6,184 nucleotides of DNA from an uncultured Tissierellia bacterium. Lineage in GTDB: Bacteria; Bacillota; Clostridia; Tissierellales; Peptoniphilaceae. A program made the position numbers and the translations under genes. The notes beneath the pieces are model-generated. The model was not told the DNA's origin. It saw only the letters and a program-made list of their open reading frames with translations, and made no database searches. Shown piece after piece: positions 1-5,676 of this stretch; the stretch's first letter is position 1, and each line of letters opens with the position of its first letter. The DNA is taken from positions 1-6,184 of the forward strand of contig CAMYOR010000059.1 of assembly GCA_947278105.1 (NCBI GenBank). The letters are read 5' to 3'.

Positions 1-25
1 CGGTGCTAAGAAAAACGCCAAGTAA
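1..25 (+). CDS. rpsL: 30S ribosomal protein S12, C-terminal end (partial)
   Basis: Only the last seven codons (GAKKNAK) and the TAA stop at 23-25 are present. They fit the lysine-rich S12 C-terminus, which in most bacteria ends in a YGAK-type motif. Position just upstream of rpsG and fusA is the standard str-operon order rpsL-rpsG-fusA-tuf, and this supports the call more than the short peptide does. S12 sits at the decoding centre of the 30S subunit. The gene starts outside the window, so nothing can be said about its promoter or length. Confidence 0.85.
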
Positions 26-48
26 GAGATGACGTGAGCCAAGTGATC

Positions 49-124
49 GTGCATATTGATTCCCGTTTTATGGGTGTCCAATGCACAACAGTCTGAGATG
101 GTTTCAATCTCTGATTCCAGGCTG
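49..124 (+). promoter_or_regulatory. Two-hairpin structured spacer between rpsL and rpsG, candidate S7 autoregulatory site
   Basis: The 141-nt rpsL-rpsG gap is long for neighbouring ribosomal genes. It folds by eye into two adjacent stem-loops. The first pairs GTGC (49-52) with GCAC (83-86) and ATTG (55-58) with CAAT (79-82), leaving a two-base bulge, with CCC (62-64) against GGG (72-74) inside. The second pairs CAGTCTG (89-95) with CAGGCTG (118-124), one pair being G-U, and AGAT (96-99) with ATCT (107-110). In E. coli, free S7 binds the rpsL-rpsG intercistronic mRNA to repress translation, so an equivalent role here is plausible. The pairing is seen; the function is inferred from position only. 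Confidence 0.4.
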
Positions 125-166
125 AGTACCGATAATCTACTTATAATGAGTAAGGAGGGAAGTTAA

Positions 167-637
167 GTGTCTAGAAAAGGACATATCCCAAAAAGAGAGG
201 TTATGCCGGACCCAAAATACAACGACATCGCCGTTGCCAAATTAATTAATCAGGTGATGCTCGACGGCAAAAAAGGACTGGCTCAAAAGATTGTTTACGA
301 TGCTTTTGACCTGGCCGCAAGCAAGACAAAAGAAGAAGGAATGGAAGTATTCCGCAAGGCCTTAGGAAATGTCACTCCGGTATTGGAAGTGAAGGGACGC
401 CGGATTGGCGGCGCCACTTACCAGGTTCCTATGGAAGTTCGCCCTGAGCGTCGTCAGACCCTGGCTCTGCGCTGGCTTGTCAGCTTCTCCCGGGCTCGGA
501 GTGAAAAGACGATGGCGGAGCGGCTGGGCAATGAAATCGTGGACGCCTACAACAACACGGGCGCCAGCGTCCGCAAGAAAGAAGAAATGCACCGCATGGC
601 GGAAGCAAACAAAGCCTTTGCTCACTTCCGCTATTAA
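167..637 (+). CDS. rpsG: 30S ribosomal protein S7
   Basis: This 156-residue protein has the length usual for bacterial S7. S7 is a primary 16S rRNA-binding protein that nucleates assembly of the 30S head and lies near the E site. Hallmarks seen are the N-terminal GHIPKREVMPDPKY stretch (5-18), the RRIGGATYQVPMEVRPERR segment (78-96) of the RNA-binding beta-hairpin region, LRWLV (101-105), and the C-terminal MAEANKAFAHFRY (144-156). The start is GTG at 167, chosen because AAGGAGG lies at 152-158, eight bases upstream, and the peptide begins with the family's usual SRKG. It is followed after 18 nt by fusA, so the genes are almost certainly cotranscribed and translated from the str mRNA. Nothing is truncated or odd. 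Confidence is very high. Confidence 0.98.
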   Translation: MSRKGHIPKREVMPDPKYNDIAVAKLINQVMLDGKKGLAQKIVYDAFDLAASKTKEEGMEVFRKALGNVTPVLEVKGRRIGGATYQVPMEVRPERRQTLALRWLVSFSRARSEKTMAERLGNEIVDAYNNTGASVRKKEEMHRMAEANKAFAHFRY

Positions 638-655
638 TCGCAAGGAGGATGGTCT

Positions 656-2752
656 GTGGCTCAAGAACATACACCATTAGAGAATATTCGAAATATTGGC
701 ATTATGGCGCATATCGATGCAGGTAAAACCACCGTTACCGAGCGAATTCTTTTCTATACAGGCAAAATTCATAAAATGGGTGAGACCCATGAAGGCGCAA
801 GCCAGATGGACTGGATGGAAGAGGAGCAGGAGCGCGGAATAACAATCACATCGGCAGCGACCACCTGCTTTTGGAAGCGCAACAATATATTGAATCGAAT
901 CAACATTATCGATACGCCAGGACACGTTGACTTCACCGTAGAGGTGGAACGTTCTTTACGTGTACTGGATGGCGCCGTGGCTCTGTTCGATGCTAAAAGT
1001 GGTGTTGAACCACAGTCAGAGACTGTTTGGCGTCAGGCTGCCAAATACAATGTCCCCCGGATGTGTTTTATCAATAAAATGGATGCTACGGGAGCCGACT
1101 TTTTTATGGCTGTCGATACCATCAAGGATAAGCTGCAGGCCAATACGCTTCCCCTTCAGTGTCCCATTGGAGCAGAAGATAAATTCCGTGGCATTATCGA
1201 TCTGATCACCATGAAAGCAGAAATTTATCATGATGATTTGGGCGAAAAAATTACGGAGGAAGAGATTCCGGATGAGTTAAGGGAAAAAGCGGATTCAATG
1301 AGAGAGTCTCTTTTAGAGACACTTTCGGAGATTGATGACGAACTGGCCATGGCCTACCTGGATGAACAGGAGGTCAGCCCAAAGATGATCCGTGCAGCCG
1401 TTCGCAAGGGCACCATTGACCGCAAAATTTACCCTGTTTTCTGTGGGTCTGCTTATAAAAACCGTGGGGTTCAGCTTTTAATTGATGCAATTGTCGATTA
1501 CCTGCCCAGCCCCTTGGATATTCCCCCGGTTCAGGGGACCCTTTCCATGGATGAGGACGCCGAGGTCATTACTCGAAAGACCTCTTTAGAGGAGCCCTTC
1601 TCGGCTCTGGCTTTTAAGATTATCACCGATCCTTATGTTGGTAAGCTCTGCTACTTCCGGGTTTACTCGGGAAAGCTGGAGAACGGATCCTATGTTTACA
1701 ATTCAACAAAAGGGACCCGGGAAAGAATCTCCCGAATCCTTCAGATGCACGCCAACAAAAGAAGCGAACTGGAATATGCTCAGGCTGGAGATATCTGCGC
1801 TGCGATTGGCTTAAAGACCACCACTACCGGAGATACTCTCTGTGATCAAGACCATCCCATCATTCTGGAAAACATGGTCTTCCCGGAACCCGTGATCTCG
1901 GTTGCTATTGAACCCAAGACCAAGGCATCCCAGGAAAAAATGGATGTCGCTCTTTTAAAGCTGGCAGAAGAAGATCCAACCTTCCGTACTTATACCAATA
2001 AAGAGACGGGACAGACCATCATTGCCGGCATGGGCGAGCTCCACCTGGAGATTATCGTTGATCGACTTCTCCGTGAGTTCAAGGTGGAGGCGAACATTGG
2101 CTCTCCCCAGGTTTCCTACCGAGAATCAATCACGAAGCCGTCCGAGGCAGAAGGAAAATTTGTCCGCCAGACCGGCGGCCATGGCCAATACGGTCACGTC
2201 TGCATCCGGATCAAACCTGGTGCTAAGAGCTCCGGTATTGAAGTTCATAACGTCACAGTAGGCGGCTCCATTCCCAAGGAATTTATTAATCCTTCAATCC
2301 AGGGAATTAAGGATGCCTGCCAGGCAGGGCCCATAGCCGGATACCCAGTTCTGGATGTCGATGTCGAGATTTACGATGGTTCTTATCATGAAGTCGACTC
2401 CTCCGAAGCAGCCTTCAAGGTCGCCGGGTCCATGGCCATGCATCAAGCCCTGCAAAAGGCGGCTCCCTGTCTGATGGAACCGATTCAAAAGGTTGAAATT
2501 GTCACCCCGGAAGAGTACCTGGGCGATGTCATGGGCGATGTGTCTTCCCGTCGAGGGAAAATTGACTCCATGAATCAAAGAGAGGGCGTGCAGATTGTTG
2601 ATGCCTTCATCCCTCTGGGAGAGATGTTTGGCTATGCGACGGATTTAAGGTCCAAGACCCAGGGCAGAGCGACCTATTCCATGCAGTTCGATCACTATGA
2701 CACGGTACCGCAGTCTGTTCAGGAAGAAATCAAAAAAGGCCGCGAGAATTAA
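656..2752 (+). CDS. fusA: Translation elongation factor G
   Basis: This 698-residue GTPase catalyses ribosomal translocation and, with RRF, ribosome recycling in the cytoplasm. The G domain shows G1 AHIDAGKT (18-25), switch I RGITITSAAT (60-69), G3 DTPGH (86-90) with the catalytic histidine at 90, G4 NKMD (140-143) and G5 GSA (264-266). Domain III includes GMGELHLEI (458-466). Domain IV has GGHGQYGHV (507-515) and GGSIPKEFI (536-544). Domain V carries EYLGDVMGDVSSRRG (620-634). Length matches the usual bacterial range of about 690-705. The GTG start at 656 is set by AAGGAGG at 642-648, seven bases away. It lies 18 nt after rpsG and 101 nt before tuf. All key residues are present, so this looks like the housekeeping copy rather than a tetracycline-protection paralogue. 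Confidence 0.98.
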   Translation: MAQEHTPLENIRNIGIMAHIDAGKTTVTERILFYTGKIHKMGETHEGASQMDWMEEEQERGITITSAATTCFWKRNNILNRINIIDTPGHVDFTVEVERSLRVLDGAVALFDAKSGVEPQSETVWRQAAKYNVPRMCFINKMDATGADFFMAVDTIKDKLQANTLPLQCPIGAEDKFRGIIDLITMKAEIYHDDLGEKITEEEIPDELREKADSMRESLLETLSEIDDELAMAYLDEQEVSPKMIRAAVRKGTIDRKIYPVFCGSAYKNRGVQLLIDAIVDYLPSPLDIPPVQGTLSMDEDAEVITRKTSLEEPFSALAFKIITDPYVGKLCYFRVYSGKLENGSYVYNSTKGTRERISRILQMHANKRSELEYAQAGDICAAIGLKTTTTGDTLCDQDHPIILENMVFPEPVISVAIEPKTKASQEKMDVALLKLAEEDPTFRTYTNKETGQTIIAGMGELHLEIIVDRLLREFKVEANIGSPQVSYRESITKPSEAEGKFVRQTGGHGQYGHVCIRIKPGAKSSGIEVHNVTVGGSIPKEFINPSIQGIKDACQAGPIAGYPVLDVDVEIYDGSYHEVDSSEAAFKVAGSMAMHQALQKAAPCLMEPIQKVEIVTPEEYLGDVMGDVSSRRGKIDSMNQREGVQIVDAFIPLGEMFGYATDLRSKTQGRATYSMQFDHYDTVPQSVQEEIKKGREN

Positions 2753-2782
2753 CTGAAGGTGATAAAGAATTTTCTCTAAAGA

Positions 2783-2812
2783 ATGGAAGTTTTTTTCCAT
2801 TTACCCTATAAT
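2783..2812 (+). promoter_or_regulatory. Possible tuf promoter with small hairpin in the fusA-tuf spacer
   Basis: The spacer contains a perfect TATAAT (2807-2812). The best -35 at 17-bp spacing is TGGAAG (2784-2789), which matches TTGACA at only three of six positions. An inverted repeat, ATGGAA (2783-2788) against TTCCAT (2795-2800) across a T-rich loop, overlaps the -35 to spacer region. A secondary promoter in front of tuf would fit the greater need for EF-Tu than for EF-G. The -10 is good and the -35 is poor, so this is tentative. The hairpin has only about 6-7 A/T-rich pairs and no T-run after it, so it is not called a terminator. Confidence 0.35.
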
Positions 2813-2853
2813 CTAAACAAATGCGATAAGCGAAAATCAATTAGGAGGACGCA

Positions 2854-4044
2854 ATGGCAAAAGCAAAGTTTGAACGTAGCAAGCCGCACGTAAATATCGG
2901 TACAATTGGTCACGTTGACCATGGCAAGACCACTCTGACCGCAGCAATCACAAAGGTCATGAACGAGAAATTCGGAACCGGGGCCTTTATTGACTATGCA
3001 GATATTGATAAGGCTCCCGAAGAGAGAACCCGTGGCATCACCATCAATACCTCTGTTGTTGAATATGAAACTCCGAACCGTCACTACGCCCATGTTGACT
3101 GCCCAGGACACGCGGACTATGTCAAAAACATGATTACCGGCGCAGCTCAGATGGATGGTGCGATTTTGGTTGTTTCCGCAGCCGATGGCCCAATGCCTCA
3201 GACCCGTGAGCACATCCTGCTTGCTCGTCAGGTTGGGGTTCCCAAGATGGTTGTTTTCCTCAACAAGTCTGATCAGGTTGATGATCAGGAACTGATTGAC
3301 CTTGTTGAAATGGAAGTTCGCGACCTGTTAACTGAATATGAATACGATGGTGATAATACCCCAATCATTGTTGGATCCGCTCTAAAATGCCTGGAAGAAG
3401 GCGGCGAGTGGGAAGATGCCATCGTCAAGCTGATGGAAGCAGTTGACGAATGGATTCCAACTCCGAAACGTGATACCGACAAGCCATTCTTAATGCCTGT
3501 CGAAGACGTTTTAACCATCACCGGTCGTGGAACCGTTGCTACTGGCCGTGTTGAGCGTGGAGAAGCCCATGTTGGCGATAACGTTGAAATTGTTGGTCTG
3601 GAAGACAAGCCAAAGACTTCGGTTATTACCGGACTTGAAATGTTCCATAAGACCTTGGATTCTGCCGTCGCCGGCGATAACATCGGCGCTCTTCTGCGTG
3701 GAATTCAGAGAACGGAAATTGAGCGTGGACAGGTTCTGGCAAAACCAGGCTCCATCCATCCCCATACAAAGTTCGAAGGTCAGGTTTACGTATTAACCAA
3801 GGATGAAGGCGGACGTCATACTCCTTTCTTCTCCGGCTACCGTCCTCAGTTTTTCTTCAGAACCACGGATGTTACGGGAGATATCGAATTGGAAGCAGGC
3901 ACCGAAATGGTTATGCCTGGCGATAACGCAACCTTCATCATTACTCTGATCTCTCCGATCGCCATTGAAGAGGGTCTTCGTTTTGCTGTTCGTGAAGGCG
4001 GCCGCACCGTCGCTTCCGGCGTCGTTACCAAGATTATCGAATAG
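2854..4044 (+). CDS. tuf: Translation elongation factor Tu
   Basis: EF-Tu (396 residues, typical bacterial length) is the GTPase that delivers aminoacyl-tRNA to the ribosomal A site. G1 GHVDHGKT (19-26), switch I RGITINT (60-66), G3 DCPGH (82-86) with the catalytic histidine at 86, G4 NKSD (137-140) and G5 SAL (175-177) are all intact. Domain II has GRGTVATGRVERG (224-236). Domain III has GGRHTPFF (319-326) and FRTTDVTG (335-342). The ATG at 2854 follows AGGAGG (2843-2848) by five bases. Small departures from many bacterial copies are NKSD for the common NKCD and FFFRTTD for FYFRTTD; both look like lineage variation. It is the last gene of the operon and is followed 22 nt later by a strong terminator. 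A second tuf elsewhere in the genome cannot be excluded, so tufA or tufB is not assigned. Confidence 0.98.
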   Translation: MAKAKFERSKPHVNIGTIGHVDHGKTTLTAAITKVMNEKFGTGAFIDYADIDKAPEERTRGITINTSVVEYETPNRHYAHVDCPGHADYVKNMITGAAQMDGAILVVSAADGPMPQTREHILLARQVGVPKMVVFLNKSDQVDDQELIDLVEMEVRDLLTEYEYDGDNTPIIVGSALKCLEEGGEWEDAIVKLMEAVDEWIPTPKRDTDKPFLMPVEDVLTITGRGTVATGRVERGEAHVGDNVEIVGLEDKPKTSVITGLEMFHKTLDSAVAGDNIGALLRGIQRTEIERGQVLAKPGSIHPHTKFEGQVYVLTKDEGGRHTPFFSGYRPQFFFRTTDVTGDIELEAGTEMVMPGDNATFIITLISPIAIEEGLRFAVREGGRTVASGVVTKIIE

Positions 4045-4066
4045 TTTAACTTTTAAGATTTAATAG

Positions 4067-4103
4067 AAAACGGTCTGGCCTATTGGCCAGACCGTTTTTT
4101 TTT
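4067..4103 (+). terminator. Strong intrinsic terminator ending the str operon
   Basis: CGGTCTGGCC (4071-4080) pairs perfectly with GGCCAGACCG (4085-4094) around a TATT loop. The stem extends by four A-T pairs (4067-4070 with 4095-4098) to 14 bp. Nine T residues (4095-4103) follow the GC-rich stem directly. This is a textbook Rho-independent terminator 22 nt after the tuf stop, and it should isolate the downstream tad genes from str-operon transcription. Confidence 0.96.
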
Positions 4104-4128
4104 CTTTTCTTTAAAACAAAATGAGACA

Positions 4129-4142
4129 CTTTCCCGGGAAAG
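4129..4142. repeat. Perfect 14-bp palindrome just after the str terminator
   Basis: CTTTCCCGGGAAAG is fully self-complementary without a loop, so it fits a symmetric dimer-binding site better than an RNA hairpin. The CCCGGG core recurs once at 4185-4190 without the flanking arms. It lies about 60 bp upstream of the TTGACA box, so it could be an operator for the tad genes. No regulator is identified and function is inferred. Confidence 0.4.
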
Positions 4143-4190
4143 CGGAACACACTGAGAATTTAGAACCCTTATTATTAGTTCAAGCCCGGG

Positions 4191-5666
4191 ATGTGTTTAT
4201 TGACAATCAAAATTCCCCAAACGCAATCGTCAAATTCACGACTCAAGTTGGAATTCATCATAGAATTCTTCTCATCGACACATCAAGTTCGCAAAGCTCT
4301 TGCGAAACAGCCTGGACAAGCTGGAGGAAGGGGTGAACCGAACGGGGGATGTCCTAACCCCGTTCTGGAAGGGGGGAATCCTATCAGTGGAGAAAAGTCT
4401 TCGGATAAAGACCTTAGTCAAAATGAAAGTGAAAACGTCGAAGGGCTGGTTGAAAAATTTCTAGAAGAATTTCGAAACCGAGTGAACATTGCAAGCTTCT
4501 CTAATCAAGAATTGGTCCTGGCAATAGAAAAAATGGTTTGTGCAAGATCTCCTTACCGGGATCAAACCATCTCCCTTCAGGCAAAGCTGATCGACCGAGT
4601 ATATTCAACCATCCGCGGCTATGATGTCCTGGACGAATTTTTGGATGACCCGGAAGTTACAGAAGTTATGGTTAATGCCTATGACTCCATTTTTATTGAA
4701 AAGGGAGGACGACTTTTTCAAACAAAAAGTCATTTTAAAAACAAAGATAAATATATGGATATCATACAGAAAATTGTCAGCGAGGATGGAAAGGAGGTAA
4801 ACCAGAGATCGCCGATCTGTGATTGCCGGATGCCGGATAATTCCAGAGTCAATATTGTATTAAGTCCAATTTCTGCCGGGGACGCTTCTTTAACGATTCG
4901 ACGATTTCGGTCAAAAATTTACACCTTGGAAGAGCTGGTCGAAAATCAGACGATTTCTCCGGAAATTTGTTGTTTTTTAAAACAAGCTATCCAGGCAAAG
5001 CTCAACATTTTTATCAGCGGTGGGACCGGATCCGGGAAGACAACCCTTTTAAATGCCCTTTCCAATGAAATCGATTTTTCAGAAAGACTCATCACCATTG
5101 AAGATTCCCGGGAGCTAAACTTTCAAAATCGTCCCAATTGGGTTTCGCTTGAAACCCGAGCGAAAACGGCAAGTGGACAGGGGGAAATCAGTATCCGTGA
5201 TCTCATCCGCACCTCTCTTCGAATGCGGCCCGATCGGATCATTGTAGGAGAAGTCCGGGGACCGGAAGCCATAGATATGCTTCAGTCCATGAATACCGGC
5301 CATGACGGGTCCATATCGACCGGCCATGCAAACTCCATACCAGATATGCAATACCGGCTGGAAACGATGGTAATCAGCGGCCATGAGGGTCTTCCCCTAG
5401 AGGCAATACGGCAGCAAATCGGAGCTGCCATTGATCTTTTTATCCATCTTTCCCGGCTCCCATCTCGCAAGAGACAGGTTGTGGATATTGAGGAAGTCAT
5501 TCCCGGACAGGGAAAACTAAATTTCCACCCGATTTTTAAAAAAAATTTTGATTCCCCTGATGATAAGCCGGCCGAGTTTCAAGGGGAGCCCCTAATCCGC
5601 AAAGAAAAATTTTCCAGGCAGGGGATTTCCCTATCCTGGATGGATCAGCTGAGCGGACCTGGTTAA
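4191..5666 (+). CDS. tadA: Tad/Flp pilus secretion ATPase TadA (CpaF family); start uncertain
   Basis: This is a cytoplasmic hexameric ATPase of the type II/IV secretion superfamily that powers Tad/Flp pilus assembly. Residues are numbered from ATG 4191. They show the conserved N-terminal helices (about 81-170, with DDPEVTEVMVN at 152-162), Walker A GGTGSGKTT (277-285), the acidic Asp box ITIEDSREL (301-309), the Walker B region RPDRIIVGEVRGPEA (346-360), and the His box STGHAN (376-381). These favour TadA over PilB or GspE; the PilB-type zinc-binding CxxC pair is not seen. Residues 1 to about 70 are Gly/Pro-rich, fit no family feature and lack a Shine-Dalgarno at ATG 4191, so they are probably not translated. 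From about residue 71 the length is about 420, as expected for TadA. No ATG, GTG or TTG exists in this frame between 4251 and the GTG within about codon 98, so the real start is unresolved. The TadB-like gene follows 10 nt downstream. Confidence 0.85.
   Translation: MCLLTIKIPQTQSSNSRLKLEFIIEFFSSTHQVRKALAKQPGQAGGRGEPNGGCPNPVLEGGNPISGEKSSDKDLSQNESENVEGLVEKFLEEFRNRVNIASFSNQELVLAIEKMVCARSPYRDQTISLQAKLIDRVYSTIRGYDVLDEFLDDPEVTEVMVNAYDSIFIEKGGRLFQTKSHFKNKDKYMDIIQKIVSEDGKEVNQRSPICDCRMPDNSRVNIVLSPISAGDASLTIRRFRSKIYTLEELVENQTISPEICCFLKQAIQAKLNIFISGGTGSGKTTLLNALSNEIDFSERLITIEDSRELNFQNRPNWVSLETRAKTASGQGEISIRDLIRTSLRMRPDRIIVGEVRGPEAIDMLQSMNTGHDGSISTGHANSIPDMQYRLETMVISGHEGLPLEAIRQQIGAAIDLFIHLSRLPSRKRQVVDIEEVIPGQGKLNFHPIFKKNFDSPDDKPAEFQGEPLIRKEKFSRQGISLSWMDQLSGPG
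4200..4227 (+). promoter_or_regulatory. Possible promoter for the tad genes
   Basis: A perfect TTGACA (4200-4205) is followed after 16 bp by CGCAAT (4222-4227), which matches TATAAT only in its last three bases. The terminator at 4067-4103 implies that the tad genes need their own promoter, and this is the best -35 seen in the gap. If it is used, transcripts would start near 4234, downstream of the ATG at 4191, so that ATG could not be the tadA start. The weak -10 keeps confidence low. Confidence 0.25.
4288..4365 (+). promoter_or_regulatory. Two perfect-stem hairpins in the tadA leader, overlapping candidate ribosome binding sites
   Basis: TTCGCAA (4288-4294) pairs with TTGCGAA (4300-4306) around a five-base loop. 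GAACGGGG (4340-4347) pairs with CCCCGTTC (4358-4365) around a ten-base loop. The second hairpin lies between two possible GTG starts (4333 and 4387). The single C-run (4358-4361) could alternatively pair with the G-runs at 4330-4333 or 4371-4376, which are the Shine-Dalgarno-like sequences. This would allow control of translation by structure. Neither stem is followed by a T-run, so they are not terminators. I do not recognise a known riboswitch class. Confidence 0.35.
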
Positions 5667-5676
5667 GGAGGACCTG

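Larger units (their letters stand above)
4104..4386 (+). other. Leader / intergenic stretch between the tuf terminator and tadA, with unresolved small reading frames
   Basis: If tadA starts near the usual family N-terminus, this stretch is non-coding leader. It holds a 14-bp palindrome (4129-4142), a TTGACA box (4200-4205), two GAATTC sites (4251-4268 region), and hairpins at 4288-4306 and 4340-4365. It also has three G-runs (4330-4333, 4344-4348, 4371-4376). Two short frames cross it. One runs from ATG 4121 to TGA 4334-4336 (71 codons, no Shine-Dalgarno, no family recognised). The other starts at GTG 4333 with GGAGG five bases upstream and stops at TAG 4462-4464 (43 codons). The two overlap as GTGA, a typical translational-coupling junction. 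Neither is called as a gene because no homology is recognised. See the findings on the tadA start. Confidence 0.5.

Noticed and set aside
34..96. Twenty-codon GTG frame in the rpsL-rpsG spacer
   Set aside because: It has no good ribosome binding site, resembles nothing known, and coincides with the predicted stem-loops.
142..147. TATAAT just upstream of rpsG
   Set aside because: There is no acceptable -35 at 16-18 bp, and a start from it would fall within the rpsG Shine-Dalgarno, leaving no usable binding site.
2783..2800. Terminator between fusA and tuf
   Set aside because: The stem is short and A/T-rich, the T-run lies in the loop and not after the stem, and the next gene is part of the same operon.
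4290..4333. c-di-GMP-I (GEMM) or c-di-AMP (ydaO) riboswitch in the tadA leader
   Set aside because: Short matches such as CGCAAAGC and GGGGTGAA occur, but not in the right order, and the partner helices and conserved loops of either class are absent.
4121..4336. 71-codon frame as a gene
   Set aside because: There is no Shine-Dalgarno at its ATG, no recognisable family, and it begins 18 nt after the terminator. The GTGA junction at its end is kept only as part of the tadA start finding.
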